From Pasteurellaceae bacterium Orientalotternb1 (GTDB lineage: Bacteria > Pseudomonadota > Gammaproteobacteria > Enterobacterales > Pasteurellaceae), in NCBI GenBank assembly GCA_011455275.1, contig CP015028.1:1028911-1092910 (forward strand): a stretch of 64,000 nt of DNA, in the 5' to 3' direction. How positions within the stretch are numbered: position 1 is the stretch's first letter; each line of letters begins with the position of its first letter. The notes beneath the pieces are model-generated. The model made no database searches and was not told the origin of the DNA. It was given only the letters and a program-made list of their open reading frames with translations. The position numbers and the translations under genes are program-made. Below are positions 28,075-38,442 of this stretch, piece by piece.

Positions 28075-29436
28075 ATGTCGATCGACACTTTTCTAAATAG
28101 TATTAAGCATTTTATTTGGGGACCGCCGTTACTGATACTAATCTCTGGCGTGGGGATCTATTTCACTTTTCGGCTAAAACTTATCCAATTTTTTAATTTG
28201 CCACGAGCCTTTGTTTATATGTTCAGCCGTGAAAAAGGCGATGAACAAGCAGGTGATATTTCCGCTTTTGCCGCACTTTCAACGGCACTTGCGGCAACCA
28301 TTGGTACGGGGAATATCGTGGGTGTGGCAACTGCTATTCAAGCAGGTGGCCCAGGAGCGTTGTTCTGGATGTGGCTGATCGCCCTATTCGGTATGGCGAC
28401 CAAATACGCAGAATGTTTGTTGGCGATAAAATTTCGTACTAAAGATCGGGACGGCTTTATTGCGGGCGGCCCGATGTATTACATTGAGCTGGGTATGGGG
28501 CAAAAATGGAAATGGCTGGCGAAGCTGTTTGCCATTTTGGGCGTGATGGTGGCGTTGCTTGGTATCGGGACTTTCCCGCAAATCAATGGAATTACCACCG
28601 CTTTGCACGATACCTTTAACTTGCCGATCAGCCTCACGGCTATCATATTAACGGTGTTGGTCGCAGCGATTATTTTGGGCGGTGTGCAGCGTATTTCTAA
28701 AATTGCAAGTGTAATTGTGCCGTTTATGGCGATTGCTTATGTGGCGGCATCGGTGTTGATTTTGGTGCTAAATGCGGAGAAATTGCCTGCAACTATCGCC
28801 TTTATTGTGGAAGCCGCATTTAATCCACAAGCGGCATTTGGCGGGGTTGTCGGCTTTACCGTGATGCAAGCCATTCAATCAGGTGTCGCTCGGGGAATTT
28901 TCTCCAACGAAGCAGGATTAGGCTCCGCACCAATTGCCGCTGCAGCTGCACATACCAAAGAGCCCGTGCGACAAGGTTTGATCTCAATGACTGGCACCTT
29001 TTTAGATACCATCATCGTCTGCACGATGACAGGCTTGGTGATTGTACTCACAGGCACTTGGCAAGGTTCGGTTCAAGGGGCGGCACTGACTAACTTGGCA
29101 TTTTCACAAGGCTTAGCTAGTGAATTTGGGGCAGTAATCGTGACCGTTGGGCTGATTTTCTTTGCCTTTACCACCATTTTGGGCTGGTGCTATTACGGTG
29201 AGCGTTGCTTTGTTTATCTCACCGGCGGACGCACTCGCGGCATCAAATTCTACCGTATTGCCTTTATCGCTCTCATTGCCGTTGCACCGTTCATTCAGCT
29301 CAACACTATTTGGACAATAGCCGACATTGTAAACGGCTTAATGGCGTTTCCGAATTTGATTGCGTTGGTCAGCCTTCGCCACGTTGTGATTGAAGAAACC
29401 CGTCTCTATTTTGAACGCTTAAAACAGGCTAGTTGA
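28075..29436 (+). CDS. AGCS family sodium:alanine/glycine symporter
   Basis: 453-residue inner-membrane transporter with about ten or eleven helices that imports alanine or glycine with sodium. Family hallmarks: FAALSTALAATIGTGNIVGVATAI (quoted in part), GGPGALFWMWLIALFGMATK, ECLLAIKFR, the GGPMYYIELGMG loop, and GIFSNEAGLGSAPIAAAAAH. The glycine riboswitch directly upstream indicates glycine is a physiological substrate. Start ATG at 28075 has ACGAGGAA before it. An inverted uptake pair follows the stop. Confidence 0.94.
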   Translation: MSIDTFLNSIKHFIWGPPLLILISGVGIYFTFRLKLIQFFNLPRAFVYMFSREKGDEQAGDISAFAALSTALAATIGTGNIVGVATAIQAGGPGALFWMWLIALFGMATKYAECLLAIKFRTKDRDGFIAGGPMYYIELGMGQKWKWLAKLFAILGVMVALLGIGTFPQINGITTALHDTFNLPISLTAIILTVLVAAIILGGVQRISKIASVIVPFMAIAYVAASVLILVLNAEKLPATIAFIVEAAFNPQAAFGGVVGFTVMQAIQSGVARGIFSNEAGLGSAPIAAAAAHTKEPVRQGLISMTGTFLDTIIVCTMTGLVIVLTGTWQGSVQGAALTNLAFSQGLASEFGAVIVTVGLIFFAFTTILGWCYYGERCFVYLTGGRTRGIKFYRIAFIALIAVAPFIQLNTIWTIADIVNGLMAFPNLIALVSLRHVVIEETRLYFERLKQAS

Positions 29437-29471
29437 GTAGGGAGCAGTGAATTAGGGATCGCCGCGTTGCA

Positions 29472-29529
29472 ACAAGCGGTCTGATCCACAGAAAAATTTG
29501 CAAAATTTTCTTCGGAACTCACCGCTTGT
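29472..29529. repeat. Inverted uptake-signal pair between symporter gene and slt
   Basis: ACAAGCGGTC at 29472-29481 and ACCGCTTGT ending near 29529 face each other around AAATTTGCAAAATTTTC. Arms extend by several bases. Probable terminator of the symporter message. Confidence 0.75.
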
Positions 29530-29600
29530 TAGGCAACTTCAAGCGGTTTTTGTTTACTAACTACAAGTAATCTTTTATTTGTTTTTAAGAGCAACCAATA

Positions 29601-31667
29601 ATGTGGAAAAAAACTTTATTAGTCTTATGTATTGCCAATTCAGCTTGGGCAAGAACTGAAGTCCAAACAACGCTAGCGGAACTTAAACAGCAGTGGCAAG
29701 CCGAGCAGCAACAAACGGAAAAGCAGCTTCGCCAGCAACGCGAAAATTTTATACAGCTTGAATCCCTACTCAATGTGGCGGAAAAGCAAGGTAAAGTATC
29801 AGATCATCTTTTACAATTAGTCGAGAAATTGCAAGATCCTACCTATCCGTTATTCGATGAATTGCAATGGGCGTTGTTGAAAGCCAAATTGACCACTGAA
29901 GCGGCAAAAAATCCCGCCGTGTTAAGGCAGTGGATTGACGATTTCACTACAAAATTTCCAGAAATGGCCAAACGTAACCAATTGCCACAACGTCTATTTC
30001 CGGTTTTGTACGATGCCCAACAGTTTCCTGAATTAGTGGAATATGCCAAGCAACATACGCCAGATCAATCGAATCAATGTCGCCTTTTTTCCGCAAAATT
30101 CCAATTACTTGCGGAGCAGCTTAAACCGAATCCAGAAGCCGAACAAGCGGTCGGTTCCAGCAAAAGTTTTGCAACGCTACAGACGTTGCTTACCGAGTTT
30201 GAACCGTTTTGGTTGCAAACCGATAGGCTTTCGAGCGAATGTAACGGCATTGAAGCCTATTGGCGAGACCAAGGCTTAAAAACAGTGGAGAAAGTGCAGG
30301 TAAAAGCGGTCAATTTATTTCAACAGAAAAGTCAAAAAGGCTTAGAGATTTTGTCGTTGAATGCGTCAGGGGATTTAGCTAATTGGTTAAAGACGGTTCA
30401 AAACTTACTGTCTTCCCCGCGAAATTTGCAAAATTTTGCCGAGAAGCAACCGCTTGCCGCCCACAATAAAGCGATTTTACTGGCGGCATTTCCAGCTATG
30501 GTGAAAACCTTACCCGAGCAATTGGAAAATCCAGATTTTTCTCGCTATCAACAATGGGCAGAGCGTTGGCAATTGTCGGAAGCGGAGCGGCGTGAATGGA
30601 AAATTGCGTTTCTAAACCGCCTGTTTGACAATGCGGATCCTATTTTCCAGCGTTGGCGAGATGAGCAGGTTACGCAGTTGAAAGCGGATAATCTTACGGA
30701 GCGTCGTCTGCGTTTGGCAATTTGGCAGCAAGCGGATCTAAAGCCGTGGTTAGCTTTACTCTCAAATGAAACGAAAAATAAACAAGAGTGGCGATATTGG
30801 CAAGCCAAAGCCGCTCCTACGCAGCGTGCGAGGCTACTGCAAACATTGGCGGGCGAACGTGGTTTTTATCCGATGCTTGCCGCAAATAGCTTGAAACAAC
30901 AGTATCGACCAACTCACCCAAAAGTTCAGCCTTTGTCTGATTTGCAAAAAAATCAGCTAAACCAACCGCTTGCAAAGGTGGCAGAGCTATGCAATTTAGA
31001 ACGCTTCGGCTCGGCAAAGTTGGCGTGGATTGAATTATTACAACACGTCAATTTTAATGAGAAAGTGGCGTTAGCCGAATACGCTATTGGGCAGGAATGG
31101 TTTGATTTGGCGGTGGAAGCTACCATTCAAGCCAAAGCGTGGGATTATCTGCCATTAAGATTGCCAAATGCCTATGCTGAATGGTTTAAGGCAAATTTAG
31201 CTAATAGTGCCATTCAGCCAAGTTTTGCAATGGCGATAGCCCGCCAAGAAAGTGCTTGGAACCCACAAGCACGCTCTCATGCAAATGCAATCGGTTTGAT
31301 GCAGATGTTGCCAAGCACTGCCCAAGCAACAGCAAAGAATCGCAACTTGCCGTATCAACAAGAGCGAGATTTACTTTCTCCATTTAAAAATATTCTGTTA
31401 GGTACAGCACATTTAGGTGAGCTCAATGAGAAATACCCGAATAATCGTATTTTGATTGCTGCCGCCTACAACGCAGGTGCACACCGAGTAGAACGCTGGT
31501 TGGCTCGAGCAAATAATAAATTGGAAATGGACGAATTTATTGCTTCTATTCCGTTTTATGAAACCCGTGGTTATGTGCAAAATGTGTTGGCTTACGATTT
31601 CTACTATCAAATGTTATATGGCAAGGAACCAGTGATGTTCACGACGGAAGAACAACGATTGTACTAA
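29601..31667 (+). CDS. slt: Soluble lytic murein transglycosylase Slt
   Basis: Periplasmic muramidase that cleaves peptidoglycan glycan strands and leaves 1,6-anhydro ends. 688 residues. Signal peptide MWKKTLLVLCIANSAWA, a long alpha-helical ring domain rich in Trp/Gln/Leu, and a C-terminal lysozyme-like domain with IARQESAWNPQARSHANAIG, in which the glutamate at about residue 550 is the catalytic acid, followed by LMQMLPSTAQATA and AAYNAGAHRV. An uptake word is embedded in the coding sequence at about 30145. In Haemophilus slt is followed by trpR; here glgP follows on the opposite strand. Confidence 0.95.
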   Translation: MWKKTLLVLCIANSAWARTEVQTTLAELKQQWQAEQQQTEKQLRQQRENFIQLESLLNVAEKQGKVSDHLLQLVEKLQDPTYPLFDELQWALLKAKLTTEAAKNPAVLRQWIDDFTTKFPEMAKRNQLPQRLFPVLYDAQQFPELVEYAKQHTPDQSNQCRLFSAKFQLLAEQLKPNPEAEQAVGSSKSFATLQTLLTEFEPFWLQTDRLSSECNGIEAYWRDQGLKTVEKVQVKAVNLFQQKSQKGLEILSLNASGDLANWLKTVQNLLSSPRNLQNFAEKQPLAAHNKAILLAAFPAMVKTLPEQLENPDFSRYQQWAERWQLSEAERREWKIAFLNRLFDNADPIFQRWRDEQVTQLKADNLTERRLRLAIWQQADLKPWLALLSNETKNKQEWRYWQAKAAPTQRARLLQTLAGERGFYPMLAANSLKQQYRPTHPKVQPLSDLQKNQLNQPLAKVAELCNLERFGSAKLAWIELLQHVNFNEKVALAEYAIGQEWFDLAVEATIQAKAWDYLPLRLPNAYAEWFKANLANSAIQPSFAMAIARQESAWNPQARSHANAIGLMQMLPSTAQATAKNRNLPYQQERDLLSPFKNILLGTAHLGELNEKYPNNRILIAAAYNAGAHRVERWLARANNKLEMDEFIASIPFYETRGYVQNVLAYDFYYQMLYGKEPVMFTTEEQRLY

Positions 31668-31671
31668 CGAT

Positions 31672-31698
31672 AAAAAACGCACCCGATAGGGTGCGTTT
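31672..31698. terminator. Terminator between slt and glgP
   Basis: AAACGCACCC and GGGTGCGTTT form a ten-base stem with loop GATA. The A-run on the left provides a T-tract for the minus strand, so it mainly serves glgP; for slt the tail is weaker. Confidence 0.85.
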
Positions 31699-31736
31699 GG
31701 ATTTGTAAAATATTCAGCGGATCTGACCGCTTGTCG

Positions 31737-34250
31737 TTACTTGATCAACAATAATTTGCTTGAATCGCTCATCATATCCATCACTTTGGGTTGCTCGTCA
31801 AGCTGTTTTTCACTCATAGGTGCGATTTTCCAAATATTGCGAGCGTAGTCGAGAACGGAGCGGTCTGACGAGAAGTAGCCCATATTGGCGATATTGATAA
31901 TCGCAGAGCGAGTCCACGCTTTCTTATCACGGAAGTACGCCGCTACTTTTTCTTGAGTATCGATATAGCTGCGGAAGTCGGCACAGGCTTGGTAGTAGTC
32001 GCCTGAATTCAAGATCAAGTCTTGGTAACGGTATGGATCTTCTGGTGAGAATTTGCCACTGAGAATTTGTGAAATGGCTTCATTCAATTCGGCATCATTC
32101 TCAAAATAGTGATATGGCGAGTAGCCATTACGACGCAATTCTTCTACTTGCTCTACGGTATTACCGAAAATAAAGATATTGTCGTTGCCAACACGATCTA
32201 AAATTTCCACATTTGCCCCATCAAGCGTACCAATCGTCAATGCACCATTGAGTGCGAATTTCATATTGGAAGTCCCTGATGCTTCCGTACCTGCCAATGA
32301 AATTTGCTCCGAAACATCGGCTGCAGGAATGATGATTTGGGCAAGGCTGACGCTGTAATTCGGGATAAATACCACTTTGATTAAATCACGAATGCGTTCA
32401 TCGTTGTTGATGACTTTTGCAACGTCGTTGATTAAGCGGATTACTTTTTTCGCTGCATAGTATGCACTTGCTGCTTTACCCGCAAAAATAAATACGCGTG
32501 GCTGCCAATCAGCTTCAGGATTTTTCAAAATGCGGTTGTAGTGAGCAATAATATGCAGCACATTGAGCTGTTGGCGTTTGTATTTGTGAATACGTTTGAT
32601 CTGCACATCAAAAATCGCTTCAGGGTCGAGTTTAATGCCTTGGGTTTGCTCCACATAAGCGGCTAATTTGCGTTTATTTTCAGTTTTCACCGCAGAAATT
32701 GCCGCTTGTAGATCTTTATCATCGACAAACTCGTTCAATTTGCTTAATTCAGTCAGCTCGGTACGCCATTTTTTGCCGATGTATTTGTCTAAAATGGCGG
32801 CTAAACCTGGGTTGGCGATTTGAATCCAACGACGTGGAGTGACGCCGTTGGTCACGTTGGTGAAGCGATCTGGGTAGATCTTAGCGAAATCAGCGAAAAT
32901 AGACTCTACCATTAAGTCGGAGTGGATTTTCGCCACGCCATTGACTTTGCCTGATGCCACAACAGCTAACCACGCCATACGAATACGGCGGTCGCCATTT
33001 TCATCAATTAACGATACACGTTTGATCAACTCTTCATCGCCAGGGAATTTCTCACGTACTTCTTGTAAGAACCAGTCATTGATTTCAAAAATAATTTGTA
33101 AATGACGAGGTAACACACGAGCTACCATTTCCACTGGCCAAGTTTCTAAGGCTTCGCTCATTAACGTATGGTTGGTGTAGAAGAAGGTCTTGCGAGTAGT
33201 GTTCCACGCTTGTTCCCAGCTGTAACCTTTTTCGTCAATCAAAATACGCATTAACTCAGGAATCGCAAGGGTTGGGTGAGTGTCATTTAAGTGGATTGCA
33301 ACTTTGTCGGCTAAATTGAGTACTGATCCAGACTCTAATTCGTGACGGCGAATGATGTCTTGCACCGAAGCAGAGCAAAGGAAATACTCTTGACGTAAAC
33401 GCAATTCACGGCCGTTGTAGGTGGAATCGTCTGGATACAGCACACGAGATACGTTTTCAGAGGTGTTTTGTTGCATCATTGCAGCAAAATAGTCACCACG
33501 GTTGAAATCGGCTAAACCGAAAACTTTTTCCCCTGCGTGAGCAGACCATAAACGCAAACTATTGGTTGCCGTGGTTTCAAACCCTGGGATTAATTGATCG
33601 TGTGCTTGAGCCACGATTTCTTCATCAGGTTGCCACACGGTTTTTTTGCCTTCCTGCCAAGTGCGACCGCCAAAACGAATTGGAAAACGTTTACTGGAAC
33701 GCACATATGGCCAAACAAAGGTTTGTTCTAACCAATCATCAGGAAGCTCAATTTGTTCACCGTCTTTGATTTCTTGGCGGAACATTCCGTATTCATAACG
33801 AATACCGTAGCCAATTGCAGGAATTTTCATTGCGGCAAGGCTGTCCATATAACAAGCGGCTAAACGGCCTAAACCGCCGTTGCCCAAACCTGGATCACCT
33901 TCTTCGTTGATGATGTCTTCTAAATTTTGACCTAATTCATCGAACGCAGCTTTGATCAGCTCATAAACGCCTTCCGCAATCATCGCATTACTGAAGGTGC
34001 GTCCCATCAAAAATTCCATTGAAAGATAATAGACTCGACGGCTCGTGTTTGCAGCTTGGCTACGACGAGTTTGTAACCACGATTCAGTCGAAAGATCACG
34101 CACTACACGCAATGCCGCATTTAACCAGTTACGACGGCTGGCTTCTCGAGGTTCAACACCTAATGCAAAAACGAGTTTATGCAAAATGGCATTTTTCACG
34201 TTTTGAATGTTTTCGGGACTCAGATGGGTATCTGTTTGGTAACTGCCCAT
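31737..34250 (-). CDS. glgP: Glycogen/maltodextrin phosphorylase
   Basis: Cytoplasmic PLP enzyme that releases glucose-1-phosphate from alpha-1,4-glucans. 837 residues, GT35 family. Near the N terminus [18 protein letters not shown] and [20 protein letters not shown] are diagnostic; [20 protein letters not shown] and the PLP site [19 protein letters not shown], with the Schiff-base lysine near residue 664, follow. It is alone rather than in a glgBXCAP operon, so the choice between GlgP (glycogen) and MalP (maltodextrin) is open. A CRP-like site about 100 bases upstream would fit carbon control. Confidence 0.88.
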   Translation of the reverse strand: MGSYQTDTHLSPENIQNVKNAILHKLVFALGVEPREASRRNWLNAALRVVRDLSTESWLQTRRSQAANTSRRVYYLSMEFLMGRTFSNAMIAEGVYELIKAAFDELGQNLEDIINEEGDPGLGNGGLGRLAACYMDSLAAMKIPAIGYGIRYEYGMFRQEIKDGEQIELPDDWLEQTFVWPYVRSSKRFPIRFGGRTWQEGKKTVWQPDEEIVAQAHDQLIPGFETTATNSLRLWSAHAGEKVFGLADFNRGDYFAAMMQQNTSENVSRVLYPDDSTYNGRELRLRQEYFLCSASVQDIIRRHELESGSVLNLADKVAIHLNDTHPTLAIPELMRILIDEKGYSWEQAWNTTRKTFFYTNHTLMSEALETWPVEMVARVLPRHLQIIFEINDWFLQEVREKFPGDEELIKRVSLIDENGDRRIRMAWLAVVASGKVNGVAKIHSDLMVESIFADFAKIYPDRFTNVTNGVTPRRWIQIANPGLAAILDKYIGKKWRTELTELSKLNEFVDDKDLQAAISAVKTENKRKLAAYVEQTQGIKLDPEAIFDVQIKRIHKYKRQQLNVLHIIAHYNRILKNPEADWQPRVFIFAGKAASAYYAAKKVIRLINDVAKVINNDERIRDLIKVVFIPNYSVSLAQIIIPAADVSEQISLAGTEASGTSNMKFALNGALTIGTLDGANVEILDRVGNDNIFIFGNTVEQVEELRRNGYSPYHYFENDAELNEAISQILSGKFSPEDPYRYQDLILNSGDYYQACADFRSYIDTQEKVAAYFRDKKAWTRSAIINIANMGYFSSDRSVLDYARNIWKIAPMSEKQLDEQPKVMDMMSDSSKLLLIK

Positions 34251-34348
34251 TTATTACTCCTGATTTGTTGAATTTATCACTAAAAAATGACGACATTTTA
34301 CCAAAAAAATTCGACTTACAGAGTAATTCTTCAGAGAAATTATTTTTT

Positions 34349-34364
34349 TGTGATCTGTTTCAGA
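34349..34364. promoter_or_regulatory. CRP-like site between glgP and rplY
   Basis: TGTGA-TCTGTT-TCAGA matches TGTGA-N6-TCACA at nine of ten core positions, with T-rich and A-rich flanks. It lies 99 bases upstream of the glgP start and 27 bases before the rplY -35 element; glgP is the likelier target. Confidence 0.45.
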
Positions 34365-34390
34365 AATTTAAGAAAAAGTAGAAAAAAAGG

Positions 34391-34419
34391 TTGGCTTTTT
34401 GTAGGTTTTTCCTTAGAAT
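34391..34419 (+). promoter_or_regulatory. Predicted rplY promoter
   Basis: TTGGCT (34391-34396) and TAGAAT (34414-34419) are exactly 17 bases apart. This leaves a leader of about 100 bases before the rplY start, which contains two hairpins. Confidence 0.6.
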
Positions 34420-34463
34420 TCGCACTCGGCTTTTCTGTATGAAAAGCCATTTATTTTTATGGG

Positions 34464-34490
34464 AATAGCTGGGTCGCCTGCTATTTTTTA
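34464..34490 (+). promoter_or_regulatory. Terminator-like hairpin in rplY leader
   Basis: AATAGC (34464-34469) pairs with GCTATT (34480-34485) around TGGGTCGCCT, and a T-rich tail follows. A second hairpin GGCTTTT / AAAAGCC lies upstream at about 34428-34447. Their position in the leader of a ribosomal-protein gene suggests autogenous control; L25 is known to repress its own synthesis in Escherichia coli. The mechanism here is inference. Confidence 0.5.
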
Positions 34491-34528
34491 TTCACAGAGC
34501 ATTATGCTCACATTAAGAGAATGAAACA

Positions 34529-34816
34529 ATGTCATTTAAATTTGAAGCTGAAGTACGTTTAGCGCAAGGTAAGGGTGCGAGCCGCCGCCTGCGTCACGCT
34601 GGTCAAGTTCCTGCAATCATCTACGGTGGTAACGCAGAGCCAGTATCAATCGTGTTAGACCACGACAAAGTAAACAACGCACAAGTACACGATGCGTTCT
34701 ATAACGAAGTGTTAACTATCGTTGTTGGTGGTAAAGAAGAACAAGTAAAAGTGCAAGCAATGCAACGTCACCCAACCAAACCAAAATTGGTTCACTTGGA
34801 CTTCAAACGCGTTTAA
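34529..34816 (+). CDS. rplY: 50S ribosomal protein L25 (short form)
   Basis: Binds 5S rRNA in the central protuberance of the large subunit. 95 residues, the short gammaproteobacterial form without the CTC extension. [21 protein letters not shown] at the N terminus (first twenty residues considered), [18 protein letters not shown] in the middle, and the C-terminal [18 protein letters not shown] are near-identical to known L25. Strong, highly expressed codon choice. AGAGAATG precedes the start region. Two terminator-like hairpins follow. Confidence 0.97.
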   Translation: MSFKFEAEVRLAQGKGASRRLRHAGQVPAIIYGGNAEPVSIVLDHDKVNNAQVHDAFYNEVLTIVVGGKEEQVKVQAMQRHPTKPKLVHLDFKRV

Positions 34817-34828
34817 TCATTGATTTAT

Positions 34829-34847
34829 CAGCCTTAAAGGCTGTTTT
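34829..34847 (+). terminator. Short hairpin directly after rplY
   Basis: CAGCC-TTAAA-GGCTG followed by TTTTCTGTT, twelve bases after the stop codon. A short but G/C-closed stem. Confidence 0.55.
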
Positions 34848-34848
34848 C

Positions 34849-34923
34849 TGTTCCGAAATTATTGTCTGTTTTAGGTACTTTTAGGGTAATTAAATCAATT
34901 AGTTGTAAAATAGTTTCGGAACA
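34849..34923. repeat. Near-perfect 13-base inverted repeat downstream of rplY
   Basis: TGTTCCGAAATTA (34849-34861) and TAGTTTCGGAACA (34911-34923) match at 12 of 13 positions as inverted copies, 49 bases apart. They lie between two terminators and beside an integrase remnant, so they may be part of an old attachment region, but this is not shown. Confidence 0.6.
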
Positions 34924-34935
34924 AATTTTGGGTGG

Positions 34936-34973
34936 AAAGAGCTTCTTAGCGTGACGTTAAGAAGCTCTTTTTC
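34936..34973 (+). terminator. Strong terminator between rplY and integrase remnant
   Basis: AAAGAGCTTCTTA pairs with TAAGAAGCTCTTT (13 bases) around GCGTGACGT, followed by T-rich sequence. It separates rplY from the convergent integrase remnant. Confidence 0.85.
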
Positions 34974-34974
34974 T

Positions 34975-35528
34975 TTAGGGCGTTTCGTCGGTAGGTTTTA
35001 GGATCTTCTCTCTTCGGATATAGTGTTGCGTCATTCTTTTTGATGTGTGACCTAGCTGTTTTTGGGGTTGATCATCACTAGCCTTTAAAGCTATGTCTGT
35101 TGCCGTTTTGGCTCGCATATCTCGCATTTGGATGATGGATATTTCTGCGGCAAGATCAGGGTAGGTTTGCATTGCTTTTTTCTCACTTCTTTGAAGTGAT
35201 TACTTAGCGTTCCCCGTTCTAATTTTCTTCCCCATTTATTGCAAAATATCCATTGGCTATTTTTTTTCAACCTTCTGTCAAAAATCTCTTTGAGCTTTCC
35301 TGTAATCTCAAATCTGCCTTTCTTTCCTGTTTTTTGTTGGGTTATGTGTAAAATGCTATTGTGGATATGGGAACGATGCAAATTACAAACATCAATAGGT
35401 CTTTGCCGAAGTAAATAGGCTGTTTCGATAATGTCTTTCATTCTTTGAGTGGCACATTCATAGATTTTTTCTAAAATGAAGTCTTCAACATACACATCAC
35501 GATATTTTGAAAGATTCGTTGTATTTAG
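34975..35528 (-). pseudogene. Phage-type tyrosine recombinase (integrase), C-terminal remnant, frameshifted
   Basis: Only the catalytic half of a phage integrase remains. From 35528 the frame reads LNTTNLSKYRDVYVEDFIL, then IIETAYLLRQRPIDVCNLHR with the box I arginine, ITQQKTGKKGRFEITGKL, and WGRKLERGTLSNHF. Around 35180 the frame shifts at a run of six A; one extra A would join it to the second frame, which carries MRDMRAKTATDIA (HxxR region, with Met in the first place), LGHTSKRMTQHYIRR (catalytic tyrosine) and the end near 34975. A TGA just upstream of 35528 and the missing arm-binding and core-binding domains show it is not functional. No other phage gene is next to it. Confidence 0.88.
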
Positions 35529-35607
35529 TCATAAAAATCTGCACCTTAATCTGTTGGTTATGTAGTCCAGCTTTTGGGGGGCAGATCAAAGTGACCGCTT
35601 GTTTGGG

Positions 35608-36834
35608 TTAGCCTTTGAAGGCTGGCAATAAGTTGAACATAGCAAGGAAATGGAAGGTAGCGGTTACCATTCCAAAAATAATCAGTAACACAATGGTGAA
35701 ATTACCGCCCCACACAATGAATCCTGTGTTGCCGTTTGGTATTGAGCGGGATTTTTTTGCAAGCATTGCGGGAATGATGCAAGTCCAAATGGTGGCAACA
35801 GCACCTGCGTAGCCAATGGCTTTTAAGAATCCAAGCGGGAACGCAACTGATAAGATGAGCGGTGGCAGGAATGTGACTGCCCAAGATTTTGCTCGCCCTG
35901 TTTTACTGTTATCAAATTTGAAGAAATCGGCTAAGAAGTCAAATACCCCTAAGCCAACGCCAATAAAAGACGATAATATGGCAGCGATAGAGAAAGCATT
36001 GATGGCTTGTTTTAGTGTGCTTGATTCAATCACATTATCCAATGCAGCGAGTAGGGCATCTAAATTTCCGCCTTGTTCGAGAACGGGGGCAAATTGATCT
36101 CGAGAGAGATTGCCAAAAATGGCGATAACCCAAAGTAAATAAAGGGTTAAGGCGATTGTGGTGCCGCCGATAATGGCTTTCTTCGCTTTGTGTTCATCAC
36201 CATAATAGGCTCGCATTGTCGAGACAGAATGGTGATAGCCAAAAGAAGTGAGTGCAACGGGCAGAAGCCCCATAGCGTAAATGGCGTAGTTAGGGTCGCG
36301 ACTTTGTGGATTAAATAGTTTTCCGAGATCGATATTAGCGGTGAGCCCAGAAATACTTAGAGTAAAACTTAATGCCATAAAGATGATCAGCAGAACGGAG
36401 ATGCGATCGACAATGCGAGTGGAGTGCCAAACAAAATAGGAGAAAACCAAGACGAAAATCACAGACCATAGACGTGGGTCGAGTTTAATGAAATCACCAG
36501 TCAGCCCTGCAAGAATTCCACCAGAAGCGGTGGTGTAGGCGTAAAGCAAAATACCGCCAACAAAATAAACTGCTAAGTTATTGATAATATTTACGGTATT
36601 TCCAAGCATACTTTTGGTTACCGTATTAAAAGATGCCCGTAAATCATAATGTTTATAGGCTTCAAGCAGTAGCCCACCTGAAAGTGTCATTACTAGCATT
36701 GTGAAGCAGATCGTGATGATCGACCAAATTGTCCAAGCACCTGCACCAGAAGTTGGTAAACCTAACATCCCCGCACCAACACAAACACTTGCGATAATAC
36801 AGGCACCGCCAAAAATTGAAGGTGTCTTTTGCAT
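35608..36834 (-). CDS. tnaB: Tryptophan transporter TnaB (aromatic amino acid permease family)
   Basis: 408-residue inner-membrane permease with about eleven helices, HAAAP family (TnaB, Mtr, TyrP). The first helix has SIFGGACIIASVCVGAGMLG; LPVALTSFGYHHSVSTMRAYYG is the conserved loop. Directly downstream of tryptophanase on the same strand, so tryptophan import for indole production is the likely role. ATG at 36834 is used because AAGGAA lies eight bases before it. The end overlaps no other gene; an uptake word is located just after the stop. Confidence 0.9.
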   Translation of the reverse strand: MQKTPSIFGGACIIASVCVGAGMLGLPTSGAGAWTIWSIITICFTMLVMTLSGGLLLEAYKHYDLRASFNTVTKSMLGNTVNIINNLAVYFVGGILLYAYTTASGGILAGLTGDFIKLDPRLWSVIFVLVFSYFVWHSTRIVDRISVLLIIFMALSFTLSISGLTANIDLGKLFNPQSRDPNYAIYAMGLLPVALTSFGYHHSVSTMRAYYGDEHKAKKAIIGGTTIALTLYLLWVIAIFGNLSRDQFAPVLEQGGNLDALLAALDNVIESSTLKQAINAFSIAAILSSFIGVGLGVFDFLADFFKFDNSKTGRAKSWAVTFLPPLILSVAFPLGFLKAIGYAGAVATIWTCIIPAMLAKKSRSIPNGNTGFIVWGGNFTIVLLIIFGMVTATFHFLAMFNLLPAFKG

Positions 36835-36936
36835 AATCAATTTCCTTTTAGATGAGAGACTAACCGCAACAAGCGGTTAGATTATCAATAAATTTTGCAA
36901 AGGAGGGGCGAAATGCCCACCCTATTGTTTGCCGTT

Positions 36937-38352
36937 TTACGCCTCTTTCAAACGAGCGGTAAAGTGGCGGAGCACTTTGGGTTCGTAGGTGAAAGTGAGC
37001 CCTTTGATATTTTTCGCATTTTCTTTGACTTGTTTGAATGCCTCAATAATAAAATCCATATGTGTTTGTGTATAAGTGGCTCGAGGAATGGTCAAACGTA
37101 GCAGCTCTGCAGGGCAAGGCAGTTGTTTGCCTGTTTTTGGATCGCGACCGAGAAGGAATGAGCCGATTTCAACTGCTCGAATGCCTGCTACTTTATAAAG
37201 TTCACACGCCAGAGCTTGTGCAGGGAATTGATCTGCTGGGATATGGGGCAATAGTTTACCCGCATCAACGAAAGCGGCGTGTCCACCAGGTTGTTGGCAA
37301 ACAATGCCGATTTCTTCTAAGCCATTCACTAAGTATTCAATTTGATTGATGCGATACGCTAACCAGTCTTGACGCATACCGTCTCGCAAGCCTACTGCTA
37401 AACGTTCCATTGCTCCGCCTTCTAAACCGCCATAAGTTGGGAAACCTTCCTGTACCACGCAAAGTGTGCGGCATTCATTATAAACATCTACCATTGAACT
37501 ATCTTTGAAGCACAGCAAACCGCCCATTGGAACCATCGCATCTTTTTTCGCTGACATAGCGAGAGCATCGGCATATTTATAGCTTTCATAAGTGATCTGT
37601 TCGATGGTCCAATCTTTATAAGCCGCTTCACGTTGCTGAATAAAGTAAGCATTTTCGGCGAAGCGAGCAGAATCCATAATCACTGGAATATCGTATTTAC
37701 GTGCAATGTCATACATCCCTTTCATATTCGCCAGTGACACAGGCTGCCCACCCGCAGAGTTACAGGTAATAGTACAAACGATATAAGGCACATTATTGGC
37801 ACCGACTTCTTGAATACCCTGCTCGAGTTTTTCTAAATCGAAATTGCCTTTGAAATCGGCATTAACGCCCGTGTCAAAGGCTTCTTTGGTATAAACGTTG
37901 CGAACCGTTGCTCCATTGATTTGGCTATGACCTTGAGTAGTATCGAAGAAATAGTTGGAAAAAACGACCATTTTATTTCGATCAAGCCCTTTTTCCTGTT
38001 CACGTTTGCGGATTAGGACAGGAATATAAATTTGCTCCGCCCCACGACCTTGGTGAGTAGGGATGGTGTATTCGTAGCCAAAGATCTCTTTTACCGTATT
38101 GGCAAGAGCATAGTAACTACGACTGCCGCTATAGGCTTCATCTCCACGTAACATCGCGGCTTGCATTTCTTGGGTGACCGCACCTGTGCCACTATCAGTG
38201 AGAAGATCGATAAAAATATCTTCGCTGTCTAATAAAAATGGATTCATTCCTGCTTTAAGAATAGCTTGATCACGATACTCACGTGTTGTGCGTTTTACTG
38301 GTTCAATGACACGAATACGGAAAGGTTCTGGTAAATGTTTAAAATTTTCCAT
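36937..38352 (-). CDS. tnaA: Tryptophanase
   Basis: Cytoplasmic PLP enzyme splitting tryptophan into indole, pyruvate and ammonia. 471 residues, the same as Escherichia coli TnaA. The N terminus [20 protein letters not shown] is essentially identical to it; [20 protein letters not shown] and [16 protein letters not shown] follow; the PLP lysine lies in [20 protein letters not shown]. Start at 38352 is fixed by similarity and by an AAGGA ribosome site; an earlier in-frame start at 38385 would add eleven unmatched residues. Preceded by the tnaC leader peptide and followed by tnaB. Predicts an indole-positive phenotype. Confidence 0.97.
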   Translation of the reverse strand: MENFKHLPEPFRIRVIEPVKRTTREYRDQAILKAGMNPFLLDSEDIFIDLLTDSGTGAVTQEMQAAMLRGDEAYSGSRSYYALANTVKEIFGYEYTIPTHQGRGAEQIYIPVLIRKREQEKGLDRNKMVVFSNYFFDTTQGHSQINGATVRNVYTKEAFDTGVNADFKGNFDLEKLEQGIQEVGANNVPYIVCTITCNSAGGQPVSLANMKGMYDIARKYDIPVIMDSARFAENAYFIQQREAAYKDWTIEQITYESYKYADALAMSAKKDAMVPMGGLLCFKDSSMVDVYNECRTLCVVQEGFPTYGGLEGGAMERLAVGLRDGMRQDWLAYRINQIEYLVNGLEEIGIVCQQPGGHAAFVDAGKLLPHIPADQFPAQALACELYKVAGIRAVEIGSFLLGRDPKTGKQLPCPAELLRLTIPRATYTQTHMDFIIEAFKQVKENAKNIKGLTFTYEPKVLRHFTARLKEA

Positions 38353-38442
38353 TGTAAAGTCCTTAATGAATAGAGAGTGAGGCAAAATAAAATGAATTTA
38401 TTTTGTGGAATCAAATAATTAGGAAATAAACAAAGAAAATGA

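Noticed and set aside
27688-28100. Two overlapping plus-strand open frames of about 106 codons upstream of the symporter gene
   Set aside because: They run through the tandem glycine riboswitch, have no ribosome site of note and encode no recognisable protein; the RNA conservation explains the sequence.
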